From contig CATQJL010000316.1 in NCBI GenBank assembly GCA_958299035.1, forward strand, positions 40,846,025 through 40,910,024: a stretch of DNA of 64,000 nucleotides, in the 5' to 3' direction. The first letter of the stretch is position 1. Every line of letters begins with the position of its first letter. The notes beneath the pieces are model-generated. The model saw only the letters and a list, made by a program, of their open reading frames with translations. It was not told the DNA's origin and searched no databases. This document shows, in pieces, positions 1 to 11,329 of this stretch. A program made the position numbers and the translations under genes. This DNA comes from Cylicocyclus nassatus (taxonomy: Eukaryota > Nematoda > Chromadorea > Rhabditida > Strongylidae).

Positions 1-253
1 CGGATTTTTTGCAAAGCAATCAGGACTTTTCGGAAGACCGCTTGCTGAGTCAGCGGATTTTTGAGAGACCGCCTGTCGAATTTTTTTTCGCTCTTATCTT
101 TTGCAGATATATTGCTGGATCTCTGAGGAATCGAGAACTCAACAAGCGGTCTCTCGAAAAGTCCTGATTGTTTTCCAAAAAATCCCCGAGCGGGGTGCGA
201 GAAATCAGCAATCTATTTTTCCGGTGCCCGCCTGCCTTCCGCGATTGTCTGAG
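1..253 (+). repeat. Truncated MITE copy with internal hairpin
   Basis: The last 65 bases match the 3' end of the two fuller copies at 461-1049 and 12781-13334, including a degenerate terminal TCTGAG. The 5' part is cut by the window edge or replaced. Bases 17-44 and 143-170 form a 28 bp inverted repeat with two mismatches, so this stretch can fold back. No coding potential is seen. Confidence 0.55.
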
Positions 254-460
254 TAGTAGTGTGCTTATCCCTCTGCATTCCTTGTATTTTTGCTTCAGAA
301 AAGAAACCAAGAAAAAAGTTTCGCGTTTGCTCAGTTGTTGTGACATGTCACACTGTAGCGGCATTATGAAGTGGACTGGAAAAGGCTTTCTTTGCAGAAA
401 AGGACTTTGGTTTTTAGATGCATGTTTTCCAGAAAATGTAATGTGAGGACTGTAGCTCTT

Positions 461-1049
461 CTCAGATAATCGCCGGGGGCAGGCGGTCCGCAAACTCGTG
501 CTTTTCTGCAGGCGGTCAGCAGAATTTTGGGGCGCGGTCAAACCTTCAGCGGGCGGCACTTCCTTTACGGTCGCATATTCTGCCAGCGGGCAGCAATACA
601 ACATTTTTTGCAGGCGCTCGGCAAATAATTTCTTTCAGCGAGCGCTGGCCAAACTTTCAGCAAGCGCTCGGGCTCTTTTTAAGCATTTTCGGGCGTACGT
701 CGAGCGCAGGTAAGACTCTGTGTGGCAGAGGTGTCACCGTTGGTTTAATTACTCAAGTTTGAAGTACTTTCTCCCAGCGGAAAGTACCTGGGGATTGCGC
801 GGTCCTCCACAAAGGACCGCGCGGCCCCCGAAATTTTTGCATATTCTCGCGGAAAGTGCGCGAGAATGCGGCCACTGCGCCGCAGCTAATCCTTAAAGAA
901 ACCGCGGTTGTTTTTCAAGCATTCGTCTTTAATTTCGCCAACTTTCTTCCAAATTTCTGCAAGCGGGCGGCAAAAAATCAACGAACTATTTTTCCGGTGC
1001 GCGCTTGCTCAAAATTCGCATGGCCACCTGCCCCCGGCGGTTATCTGAG
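461..1049 (+). mobile_element. Non-autonomous DNA transposon (MITE), copy 1
   Basis: The element begins CTCAGATAATCGCCGGGGGC and ends with the inverted version of that sequence, finishing TTATCTGAG. A second copy at 12781-13334 aligns end to end with many substitutions. Internally there are GC-rich inverted segments around 750-870. No transposase is encoded and no clear target-site duplication is visible, so I leave the superfamily open. The minus-strand frames across it are translations of the terminal repeat, not genes. Confidence 0.75.
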
Positions 1050-1162
1050 TTGGGGAGCTCTATCATCACTTGCGTTCTTATCGCTTTTTCCCCTTTATTT
1101 TCCTCTGCAAATAGGAACGATGTTGCTGGGCAGGCCGCCTTCGAACAGGCCGAGGGCGGCCT

Positions 1163-1187
1163 GTCCGCAACTTTTTGGTGGTCACTG
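1163..1187 (+). repeat. Tc1-like terminal inverted repeat end (solo)
   Basis: A 25 bp end ending GGTGGTCACTG is followed by TA. The same end occurs in the palindrome arms at 54593-54617 and in inverse orientation at 59331-59355. No opposite end is visible upstream. A GC-rich hairpin (about 1133-1163) abuts it. Confidence 0.45.
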
Positions 1188-1386
1188 TATAGACCATATC
1201 AACCGGAATCAAACGCAAGAAGTCATCGGATGAGCTTGCGCGCTCGTGCCGAGCAGAGGAAGCGGGGGAAATAGCACCACAGCGCAAAAGCGGAGCTGTA
1301 ATCGTATCGGTGGCCTTTAACTTCTCCTACAGTCGTCAGTTAAATTTCCTCAATCAGTGCATTTCTGTCTTCAAACGTGCTGCCTG

Positions 1387-1470
1387 AACTGTTGTTCGTC
1401 TTCAAACATAGCTACTTTCGCATCTCATAACTGTTGTTCGTCTTCAAACATAGCTACTTTCGCATCTCAT
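1387..1470 (+). repeat. 42 bp tandem duplication
   Basis: Two perfect 42 bp units lie head to tail (1387-1428 and 1429-1470). The unit length is a multiple of three, but the surrounding frame has no recognisable protein. Confidence 0.9.
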
Positions 1471-2121
1471 CAGATAATTGCGCGCTATCTGAGGCAGTGT
1501 GACGTTCTACTAATGAGGTGCGAATGTAACTGCGTTTGAGGACTACAATTTTCTTGAAAGTAATTACAGTTACAGAGTAATTAGGGCTGATGAGACGCAA
1601 TAAGCACTAGGATTTCCGGGTCCTTTTGTCCTCACATTGCGTCATTGCGTTTCTCAACGATAAGGAACTGTGTGACTGGCCTCTATTCCAAACAACGGTA
1701 AAGCTGTACCTATGGGCTGACCAATTTAGTCGCCGCGTTTTTTAGGATCGGGTTTATATTATAGAAGAGAATATGCGCGCCGCAGTTCAGAGGAGCAGAG
1801 CAAGGGCAGCTACAATCGTGGTGGCACGACATATATCGATGAATTTCAAGCAAGAAGTACAAATTGTCAAAAGTTCTCAAAATACAAAATAGATAAACAA
1901 GGAGCTATCGAGCTGGGCCTTACCAGTACAGAAACCCCTTATTTCGGGATGTTGGCATTCAAAATTTCCTTCAAGTTTCCAACCAAAGAGTCGTTTACAT
2001 CCCTAATTTGATATTCGTGTGGCTTATGGGAAGTTTGGATATGCCAGGTTTCTCCTGAAAGCTAGGTTCTAGAGTTGCCGATAGTCACAAAGTTAACAAA
2101 GATTTTTCTACGTATTATAAA
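1471..2121. other. Intergenic DNA, nothing recognised
   Basis: I see no repeat family, splice-bounded exon or RNA gene in this stretch between the tandem duplication and the first Helitron. Confidence 0.5.
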
Positions 2122-2746
2122 CTAGCTGGCTCACACGGATCCGCCCGGCTTTGTCAAAACTCTATGATAAAGTTCCTATCCCTATTCCTGTACAACCTTC
2201 TGCCAACTTCTACATACCAACTCCAACTTCCCATTCCCGCTATGTTAGTTATCAGCACGCTCACTTATCCCTGTGCGAATTGTCAGCCCCGTAGATCGAA
2301 ATTTACAAAAAATCGATAAAATCGATGAAACTAATAGATAATTTCAAAAACAAATATTGTATTCGTACTCAGCATGCTCGATTACCCCCTTGTGCCGATT
2401 CCCAGCCCCGTAGCTCAAATTTTGCAAAAAAATCGATGAAATCGATAAAAGTAGTGGATAATTCTAAAAACTAATATTGTATTCGCAATCAGCATGCTCA
2501 ATCCCCCTGTGCCATCTCCCAGCCCCGTAGGTGAACTCTGCAAAAAAATTGACAAAAATCGATAAAGTCGATATCGATCGATGACGAAAAGTAGCCTATG
2601 ACACCCGCCGGGGCCCGAAGTGTATGTGTGCCAAGTTTGGTCCGGATCGGTTGGAAAATGGAATTCTCTATTTGGAATATACGTACAGACAGACATACAT
2701 ACAGACAGACAGACAGACAAACTGACATTCAGCTTTATATATATGA
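2122..2746 (-). mobile_element. Non-autonomous Helitron, copy A
   Basis: Read on the minus strand the element starts TCATATATATAAAGCTGAAT and ends CTAG after a GC-rich sequence that can fold. It lies between A and T in the host (the complements of 2747 and 2121), which is the Helitron signature: no target duplication and insertion between A and T. The interior holds about three diverged units of roughly 113 bp containing CCCCGTAGCTCAAATTTTG and TCGAT-rich tracts, plus an ACAG tetranucleotide run near the 5' end. There is no Rep/helicase, so it is non-autonomous. Confidence 0.8.
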
Positions 2747-3546
2747 TAGAAAGTGCCTCCTGCTCTAGGAGTCCTCGAAAAAATGAATTCAAAGAATGTT
2801 TGCAAGTGTCAGAGAAATTCTAGCTTTTGTACAAAAAAGTGTGAAAACGGAAGGAGCAAAGGTATCATGAGACTAAATAAGCTACAAAAAGCATCCACTG
2901 TTTGATTGACAATGGCCAACTTGTGAAAATCCCGTTAAATCAGATGATTAGTCAGCTTTGCTGTGATTGTCTGCAGGAACGAACCTAGGCAGAAATGTTC
3001 TACTCTATCTTAACTTCATGTGATGGAGATGTTTTTGAAATTTCATAACGTTACTCAAAGAACTGTAGCGATTATGGACTCCGACTCCGCAGCGGTCTTG
3101 ACATTGGTAGCGTTGGAGGCAGCTTTGGGAGGATTGTAGTAACATGTACAATTTCCATTGTGTTGGTGAATGTAGAGTATAAAGCAAGTACGAGAAGCGT
3201 GCTAGACCTGAATTTCAAAGATCCACATAAGCCGACTGAGTGTAATAAAAGAAAGTGCACTAAAATCCCTAAAAAGCACGCAAAACCCATAGCTTTTCGG
3301 TTTTTCAAACAGCGCTCTCATTTTTCAAAATTGAAGCGCCTTCATCGTGTCGATAGCCACCGCTAACACCGTCGCCAGCAGTTGCTAACAGCTTGTAGCC
3401 GATAGCAGCCGTCAGCCGCCGATTGCCACTTTGGCACTGTCCCATATGAGATGACTCAAAAAGTGAAAATTGTGCAAGAACGAAAAAATTCGTATGAAAA
3501 TCTTGTGAAAATTTGTAAGGTTTTAGGAGTTGTGGCAATACATATG
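2747..3546. other. Unassigned DNA between Helitrons
   Basis: No domain, repeat family or convincing exon was recognised. Short frames on both strands around 3000-3370 have no similarity that I know. Confidence 0.4.
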
Positions 3547-3647
3547 TTGATGAAATAGAATTTCATTTGGGAAAATTACAGATTTGAAACAGCATTTATT
3601 TGTGAATTTGCCCCAAACCGCTTGATAGCGAACCTACGGGTCGCTAG
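3547..3647 (+). mobile_element. Possible 3' end of an upstream Helitron
   Basis: The sequence ends with a 7 bp stem with one mismatch around a TAC loop (about 3625-3643), then CTAG at 3644-3647. That is the order stem-loop then CTRR expected at a Helitron 3' end. It directly abuts the TC start of the next Helitron. The 5' limit given is arbitrary. Confidence 0.35.
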
Positions 3648-4127
3648 TCTTATATATAAAGCTGAATGTCTGTTTGTGTGTTTGCATGTCTCTATTTACT
3701 TATGTTTCAATTACAAATTTTTATTCTAAATCGATTTGGACCGAACTTTGTTCACATACATTCGGTGAGGGAAAATTGTCATAGGCTACTTTTGGTCACC
3801 GATCAATATCAATTTTACCGATTTTTACCAGTTTTTTTTTGCAAAATTTGAGCTACGGAAGTGGGAGTTGGTATAGGGGAGGGGGTAAGTCAGCATGGTA
3901 ATTACGAATACAATCTTAGTTTTGAAATCACCAATTTTATCGTTTTTGTCTATTTTTTACAAAGTTCGAGCTAGCGGCTAAGAGTTGGCATGAATGAGCA
4001 CGCTGAATACGAAAGCGGAATGGGGAGCTGGCAAATAGAAGCGGGCACAGGGAAAAGTTATGTATACAGGAATAGCGACGGTGATCTTTACCATAGTGTT
4101 TTGACAGGGCCGGGCGGAGCCGGCTAG
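3648..4127 (+). mobile_element. Non-autonomous Helitron, copy B
   Basis: It starts TCTTATATATAAAGCTGAAT and ends CTAG at 4124-4127, followed by T. Just before the end, GCCGG and CCGGC form a 5 bp stem with a short loop. The interior is the same family as copies at 2122-2746 and 49112 onward. There is no coding capacity. The base before the TC is G rather than A, because the element abuts another CTAG end. Confidence 0.8.
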
Positions 4128-4330
4128 TACAAAGTAAGTTTTAGGAATTATCGGTTACCCTTACCGATCGGTTTTTGCTGGATTTGAGCTACGGGGTCTG
4201 GGAGACGGAGGGGATAGGTGAGCATTCCAAGAACTATCGGCTACCTTTACGGATTTCATTGATTTTGGCAAAGTTTAAGCTACGGGGCGTTGAAGGGGTA
4301 AGTGAACATGCTGGAGCATGCTGCACGAAA
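4128..4330 (+). repeat. Extra Helitron-type internal units
   Basis: After the CTAG end of copy B the sequence carries two more diverged units of the Helitron interior (GAGCTACGGGG plus TTATCGG-type tracts). It is a remnant of another copy or of a tandem array, without its own ends. Confidence 0.5.
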
Positions 4331-4369
4331 TCAGTGGAGACATGATGCCGAAATCCTGTTATGAATTCG

Positions 4370-4452
4370 GCGATGTCGGCGATGTCGGCGACTTTGCGTT
4401 TTTCGCCGACTTTGGCGAATTCGCCGACATCGCCGAATTCGCCGAGAATTTG
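4370..4452 (+). repeat. 9-bp-period palindromic minisatellite
   Basis: Roughly nine units of 9 bp alternate between forms of GATGTCGGC and their complements such as GAATTCGCC, so the array is both periodic and self-complementary. The frame across it reads as a low-complexity run of Gly, Asp, Phe, Ala and Glu; this is probably incidental. Confidence 0.7.
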
Positions 4453-4578
4453 CACGTTCTGTCACAACTGTATAGAGTATGCCCTGTCAATACACTGTGA
4501 TAGAAACTAATACTCTGTGCCTGCTGGTCCAACATATTGGCAGCATGAAATAACATGTTCGCAACATAAACAACATGC

Positions 4579-5148
4579 CCCCATTGTCAGAACTTGTTGA
4601 CAGTTAGCTTTGGAGTCAATATTCTGCTGCATATTGTCAGCATGTCAGTGACTCGGCATTTCAGAGGCGCAGGTCAGGGGGTAGCCAACTATGAAGGAGA
4701 CGATATTAAAAGATGCAAATTTCTTAAAGTTCTGCGCAAGAAATTTTGCGATTTTGATTTTTCAGGATAAGTTCTATGTAAATTAAATTGTTTCGAATTA
4801 ATTATCTGTGCCGCCCCTGTGAACCCCGGTCATGTTACGCGGTGCCATCTAAATCCTATCGACAAGACCAGGTGGCGCCGCCCAACATGAGCTGGGGTCC
4901 ACAGGTACGGCACAGATAATTAATTCGAAGCCATGCAAAACTTCATGGAGCATATTCTGGAAAGTCAAAAAATGCAAAGCTTTTTTGCAGGATAGTTTTG
5001 AGAAATTTGGCTATTTGAATACCGTTCCCTTCACAGTTGGCTACCCCGTGATCTGCGCCTCTGAAATGCAGCACGAATCATCAACATACTGACAACATGC
5101 AGCAGCATCTTGACATCAGAGCAACTGCCAACAAGTTTTGACAATGGG
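4579..5148. mobile_element. Foldback element with nested inverted repeats
   Basis: Long inverted arms begin CCCCATTGTCAGAACTTGTT and continue for about 130 bp at each end. Inside them a second, tighter inverted repeat (about 4794-4930) starts GAATTAATTATCTGTGCCG. No transposase is present. Confidence 0.65.
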
Positions 5149-5382
5149 ATTGCTTATGAGACTGCGCGACGACGCTGGAACCAACGCCACTAAAGCTGGA
5201 ATGCTTCTGCTTGCTTTGAGATTTGGAAACCGTCCAACAGTATGAAAAAGCAACATAGGAGTAACAGACAAGGATCCAAACGGTGCTTTAAGGTTGGAAC
5301 AAGAAACTATCATAGACGTCTTTACGCCACATTTCGCGCTCCATAGGCGGTTAACAAGTATGAGCTAGTCGTTACTCTATTA
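5149..5382. other. Unassigned DNA
   Basis: Nothing recognised apart from the first copy of a 20 bp direct repeat, AAGTATGAGCTAGTCGTTAC at 5356-5375 and again at 5432-5451. Confidence 0.4.
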
Positions 5383-5845
5383 GAGCGAGAGCCTATACCT
5401 ATGGTTACTTTTACATATTGTGTGTGCTAATAAGTATGAGCTAGTCGTTACCCCATTCAAGCGCTGGAAGGACCTCAACGCTCATTCTTTTATCTTAACC
5501 AAAACCTTGAATTTTTCCCTCAAAAAACGCTCGTAACTCCCATTCCAAAAGCGCTTTGCAGATAACGAAAGCAGATTTAGAATCAGCGCTCCATGCTCTA
5601 AAAGATAGTGTACATCTCACATAGAAACTGCACTTCGACCAAGTATTCTTCCCTTGTCAAAATTAGCTGTAAGCTTCTAAATATGGCAGTCTGACAGCAA
5701 CAAGTGTTACGGTCTCTACTAGGCGTTTCTTTGAAATAAGAACTGGTAATAGGATCACTAGATATAAAAAGACTAGCATAGATAGCATAGATTTTTTTAG
5801 ACACACACAACATGTAAAAGTTACCATAGGTGTAGGCTCTCGCTC
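5383..5845. mobile_element. Foldback element carrying the shared core motif
   Basis: Arms of about 44 bp (5383-5426 and 5801-5845) are inverted copies. Between them, near 5535-5600, lies a motif that recurs in other foldback elements of this window: a CGTAACTC segment, then GCGCTTTGCAGATAA, then GATTTAGAATCAGCGCT. Not coding. Confidence 0.55.
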
Positions 5846-6606
5846 TTCTTTGTACAGTGAGATTGAGAAGGATCCCTATACCTCCTTTACTCCGACCAGC
5901 TTTAGCAAATCTGCAAAACGCCTTGGATTCAATACTTTTTAAATCAAGGTGATTGCTCTGGTCATTCGTATAAGACGATATCATACCATATGTAACGATA
6001 GACAGATGCTGACCAACCAATAGCAAAATAAAGAGTGCGACTTGTTAAATATTGCAGTTTTGTTTGCAGATGCAGGCAGTATGGGACAAGTTGTGAATCA
6101 GTAAAAATGCTTTTCCTTAGGTTCGTACGGCTTCAAACCTCTAAAGGCTTATATTCATCTTGTTGGTTTGCACATAAGCCCGTTTGTAATAAGAGTAAAA
6201 TTGCAATTATTGACCGTACATAGCTGTTGTTAATGCCATATCGCAAATGCTCTAAGTCTATATTCTTACAGAACATTTCAGATATATTATATGGACAGCA
6301 AAAGGACCAGCTACCTACGCAGAAGTGGATCGTAACGTTTTCCGTTCAAACAACTTCAAGATTGTTGAATACAATTATCCTATTCCAAAACTGGACTTTA
6401 TACACAGATCCTCTTGTGCAAAGGTATTTTTGTAACCTCTTTGTTTTAAGAATTATCAAAAAATATGGCCACTAACGGGCCATTCTTAATCATGCATGGC
6501 TGCATTTTGAGTTACTAACATAAACTGTATCTGTTATTCTGATCTGTTCCAAAAGACATAGGCTCGTAGTAAAGGACTGTCGAAGTCTTCCCTAGGTTGG
6601 ATCTGA
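5846..6606. other. Unassigned AT-rich DNA
   Basis: I see no repeat ends, exons or RNA genes that I can support here. Confidence 0.4.
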
Positions 6607-7070
6607 CAAGGGAACCGTGTCGAGTCGAAGTGGCCTTTCCAGATGAAACCCATACTGCTTTGAAAAGTATTAAGCGGTGATTCCAAATCTACCTTCCAAA
6701 TCTGACAAGCGCCTCTGGACGCCGAGTTATGACCGTTCTTCGGAACGAAAAATGAATGCAGAATTTAGGTAAAATTGACTGTTACAATCTTTCCAGCGCT
6801 TAGATGAAGCAATGTTAAGTATTAGCGTATTAAATAAAATGTATCGACTGCATAAACAGCACTGATACTTGACACTGGACCATTTGAGCAAATTTGGGCG
6901 ATTTTGCTTCAATTTTGCGTTCAATTTTTTGACCTGAAAAACGAGCATAACTTGGCGCCCAGAGGCGCTTGGCAGATTTGGAAAGCAGATTTGGAATCAC
7001 CGATTAATGCTCTTCAAAGCAGTATGGGTCTAATCTGGAAAGGCCACTTCGACTCGGCACGGTTCCCTTG
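6607..7070. mobile_element. Foldback element, core-motif family, copy 1
   Basis: Ends are CAAGGGAACCGTGTCGAGTC and its inverse, followed inward by GAAGTGGCCTTTCC. Both arms contain the shared core motif with GATTTGGAATCA. The arms are about 150 bp with a diverged centre. There is no coding sequence. Confidence 0.75.
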
Positions 7071-8790
7071 TGAGTTCATCTCTTGGCGCCTTAATCCAGC
7101 ATTCGGCACCTATTTTGGATGGATCGCAATGTTGATGGGTAAAGAATGCGCGTTCTCAAGGAAGAAACAGCAATACCACTCGCACAGATACGGATAAATG
7201 GGTAAATGACTGGGTTGCAACGCGGTGGCCCTGGTTCGAGACGAGCCAGAGGCGTCTTTTTTGGCTAATTCGCAACGCAATTGTCGCAGCGGTTATCATC
7301 AGTCGATGATGACCTCTCAAGAATTTCACCTAGCAAATGAACGAATAGAACAAAATCATGATATTTCAGCATAATTCGACAAAAAACAAAATTTTTGAAA
7401 TGGAGTTTTTGAAATGAGATGAATAAACAACTTTGTAATCTGTGGATCCTTCGAAAATTGAAGCAAGAAACCAACAAGAAAGGGAAAACTTGTTTTTTAT
7501 TTCCGATCCTACGATCAACTGTGCATGGATCCTTCCTATCCTTTCTCTGAAATCGTGTAGTCTTGCGCTAAATTCGCCTGCTTTTTTCGTTGCTTCGGAG
7601 CAACTTACGGAATTTCTCCCCAAGTCTCTTTTCAGCACACTAGTTTGGGGATCATTGCTCATATCATCTCCCATGACTCGGCAGGGAGATTATCTCCTCG
7701 CCGAAGCTGACTAGAGGCTCACATGTCGGATGACGTTGCATTCCTATAACATGGAGAAGTGGACGGTCGTCATTTTACTGACGGAACCTCACACGAGGGC
7801 CTCAGGGGAAATCATCTCTTTTGACAAGCTTTAATACGGGCCTCTATTGCTGATCACTTATTTGTTTAGATTGAGGCAGCGGAATGTGGGCCACCACGAG
7901 CATGTCTTGCAAACATGCCTGTTATACGCCGCCACCATTCTGCTTATGTAGAAGGCGAAGCATGCTCAACAGATTTTGTCCGTGGCGTCTTCCGAGCAAG
8001 TTCTACTGTTTGCAAAAGCACACGATCTAGGAGAACAACTAGGACGGTAACCAATGATGGAAAGCTTTTTCCTGGTTGTTCAATGTGCGAGTATTGTTGA
8101 GAAGGTTCAGAAGAGAAAAGGTTATCAAGAAGACTGGAGCAAGCATCAGGGTCAAGCGGGGGTGTGACAAGCCATAAGTGGGGAGGGATCGTATTGGGGC
8201 TTATAGAGGGAGGGGGTTTTAGTTTAGGTGATAGTGGTCTCAGCAGTAAAACGCTATTTTTAACGACGTCATTATGCACAGTGAACCACATTAATAACTC
8301 CTATGGATCGGGTTTGAGCAAATTTTGAAGTTTCCAAATTTCGAACATCATTAACTTCATTTTGAAGATGAGTTAGCTACCTCTCACTCGAAAAAAGCAT
8401 CCTTTGCCCAAAAAAGAAATTTCACTTTAATTAACGGCATATCATGGAATTAGGAGCCAGTCAAACTCTCGTCTGTTCCATTTTCGCTTTTCACTTTTGG
8501 TTCAGCAACTATACTTAGACTAAAGAAGGCAATTCTTACTCATATTTCTCCCGCAAAAACTAAAAGATCTGAGCTATTGAACATTTATAGTATGGCCGCC
8601 TCTCCCCCAATATATGTAGTAGCGCAAATTGGCACACTACCGTAACCCAATAACTGCCACAAAGATAGATTTGAAGAAACGGCTATATTTTTCTTTAGAA
8701 GAAACAATTTCGGAAGAAATTTCCGTTATGAAGAGAAGAAGATTTGAATGCTGTAATGACATGGAATCATTTATGTTAGAATGTTTTAAG
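7071..8790. other. Unassigned DNA with a weak tRNA-like T-arm
   Basis: No gene or repeat family was recognised. At about 7226-7252 a GGTTCGAGAC segment flanked by complementary CCTGG-like bases resembles a tRNA T-arm or SINE B box, but no cloverleaf can be built, so I do not call a tRNA. Confidence 0.35.
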
Positions 8791-8873
8791 AGTAAGTTAA
8801 TGGGGTGTGGCACAACCCCTCAAACGGTGTGGCAGCCACATCTTTCAAGGGGTTTGCCACACCCCATACTTAA
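8791..8873. repeat. Short hairpin, 19 bp arms
   Basis: TGGGGTGTGGCACAACCCC (8801-8819) is mirrored by GGGGTTTGCCACACCCCA ending at 8866, with a further imperfect CTTAAGT/AGTAAG match outside. It is probably a tiny MITE. Confidence 0.65.
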
Positions 8874-8941
8874 GTTCAAAGAAACTTCCTTGAATGGTAT
8901 GTAAATATTTTTACAGCCTTAACCTCGTAGTTTTTAAAAGA

Positions 8942-9687
8942 ATAATTTGAGCCTGATTTGTCCTCTTTAGTTTTTATAACAATTGCTGAAAGCACAACCA
9001 GTGAAAGCGAAAATAGGGACAAACGGTAGCTGGCTCCTAATCTATAGCTGGTCGGTGGTTTGAAGTGGAGTCTCTCATGTGAGCAAGTAAGGAATGTGTT
9101 TTGTAAAGAGTGCAAAAACAGCCATCTAACTCATCTTTAACACAAAGTTAATTATGTTTGTAAAATGACAATTTCAATTAGGTGGACCAATATTTGAAAG
9201 CCTCAGAATTCCCAAAACTTGGTTCACATGAGTTAAATAACACCAGGGCATCAACTCTGCTTCGCAGAGGCTCGCACTGGTCATTATGAATTTAATGGAA
9301 CTCATGTGGTAGCATACCACATCCTCATGGTTTTCACTTGGGATTGCGAATGTGTTCCATAAATAACCTTGTATTTGGACATGTTGAGAAACTTACTGAA
9401 TCTTTTTCAAGGTGATATTTTTTGTTATCTCCAACCATCAAAAAGTGGAACTGCCACGTGCATTTGCGCTAAAAGCCTGCAACGGCCTGCTCGCTAAACT
9501 CTTGAGAGTGAGAGTAACGAGTAATTTGAGCCTGATTTGTCCTCTTTAGTTTTCATAACAATTGCTGAAAGTACAACCAATGACAGCGAAAATAGGTATA
9601 AACGATAGCTGGCTCCTAATCTATAGCTGGGCGGTGGTTTGAAGTGGGATCTCTCATGTGAGCAAGTAAGGAATGTGCTTTGTAAAC
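8942..9687. repeat. Pair of 165 bp direct repeats plus an inverted fragment
   Basis: Sequence 8942-9104 recurs at 9521-9687 in the same orientation with only scattered differences. A shorter inverted relative lies at about 8450-8515 (shared ATTAGGAGCCAG). Between the repeats, 9228-9312 forms an imperfect inverted repeat around CACATGAGTTAAAT. No protein is encoded. Confidence 0.7.
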
Positions 9688-10824
9688 TATACTTAATGCT
9701 TTTTTTATTTTTGTTTTTTGCACGTGTATTGCGTTACATTAAAAAGTGAAAGTGAGTTCAACTCATCGAACTCAAAAAGGGAAATAGTAGCATATAACAG
9801 GCAAATCGCCATCAGGTCTTCTAAATGAATACAAGATTTTATATATGAAGCAGTGGTTCTTGCAAGAATAAATGTAGGTAATAGTTTGCACGCCAGTCGG
9901 CCAAGTATACGCTAATGCGTCCTCAACACCAGATGGCGTGCCTGGAACCTTCGAAATGACAGGTACACCAACTGAACCCCTGTCTTACCAGGCTTTCTAG
10001 TAGAGAGGACATTTTAGACATGAGCTTAAAAACTGGTGGGGTATTCAACCTGCAGTAAGAACTGAGCGATGATATATAGGATAAAAAATATCTTGTTTAC
10101 AATGTAGACACTGCGTCACGATCTCAAAGTGTCTTAAAAACACTTACGAAATATCTATAATTTTAACGCGAAAAGTCATAGCTAAGCAGGATTTTTTCAA
10201 AGTTTGGCCGAATTGTTTTGGCACAAAATCTTCGTGGTCAGACAATCAGAGAGCGACAAGTACGACCCGCAAAGGAACATCTGTGCTCCTCAAAAATATG
10301 GCGCTTGCGCCATATTACGAATCTGGCATGAACGGAAAGTCCAAAAATGAGACAAATTTAAAAGCACCTTCTTTCAAAATATTTCATGAACTAGTAAAAT
10401 ACTTGCCAAATTTGTCTTCAGTACAAACTTTTCAAGCAAAAAATAGCTAATCTGGTTTTATATTCAGGCGTTTTTGGGTCCTCCTTTGCGCAGTAATAGA
10501 CGATAAAACAAGATTTTAATGAATGTTTGTCGAACTTTTTAAAGAACCGTATGTTTTTTCAAGCTGGGGTTTCAGTTTGGACTACAATTCCATTGTACGT
10601 AGGAAGTCGTCTTTAAATAACCTCACCCAGATATATTCATCTGTTGCATGTAATTCTTAGGCAAGAAGTACTTAATTCGTGAAGCCTTAACAATAATATC
10701 GTTTGGGTTGAAAACTTAAAAGGAGGCTCATTGATACACCCAGGTCACGAACAACACTCTGCAACTTTGAAGGAAATTCATAATAAAATTCGCTCCAAAT
10801 CCAAATCCCAAGGTTTTACCCTTA
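9688..10824. other. Unassigned DNA
   Basis: No repeat ends, exons or structured RNA were recognised. Confidence 0.4.
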
Positions 10825-11281
10825 CAAGGGAAGGAAGATCAGTCGGAAGTGGCCTTTTGAAATGAGGTGTATACTGCCTTGTAGAGCTTGGAACGCTGAT
10901 TCCAAATCTACCTTTGATATCTGTTGCGGGTTTCTCGGCGAGGAGTCATGAAGGTTTTTGTGGTAAAAAAATTTGAATGCAAGAGTAGGCTAAAATCAGT
11001 CGCAACATTTTTTTATAGGGCTTAATTGATAAACGAGTCACCCGGTGCAACAATTCAACATTCAAATATACCAGTTTGCTGCTGCCTCATTTGAACATTG
11101 GGAAAAGATTGCGACTGATTTTACCCTATTTTGCATTCAAATTTTTGCTCATAAAAACCTTCATAACTCCTCGCCAGCCTGCAGCAGATAGCAAAGGTAG
11201 ATTTGGAGTCAGCGTTCCAAGCTGTACAAGGCAGTATACATCTCATCTCAAAAGGCCACTTCAACCTTCCTTTCCTTCTTA
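10825..11281. mobile_element. Foldback element, core-motif family, copy 2
   Basis: Arms of about 180 bp begin GGGAAGGAAG and GAAGTGGCCTTTTGA and end in the inverse. Each carries the core motif (ATAACTCCTCG, GCAGATAGCAAAG, GATTTGGAGTCAGCG in the right arm). It is a relative of the elements at 6607, 16467 and 23936. Confidence 0.75.
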
Positions 11282-11329
11282 GTTAGGTCAACTCTCAATT
11301 TCCAATCCTCATACCATTCCAACAATTGA

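Noticed and set aside
50..604. 184-codon open frame on the minus strand
   Set aside because: It is a translation of the MITE terminal repeat and the nearby hairpin; the same residues recur from the MITE copy at 12781-13334, so the similarity is DNA repeat identity, not a gene.
1387..1470. CRISPR-like repeat
   Set aside because: Two direct units without spacers in a eukaryotic genome; a simple tandem duplication.
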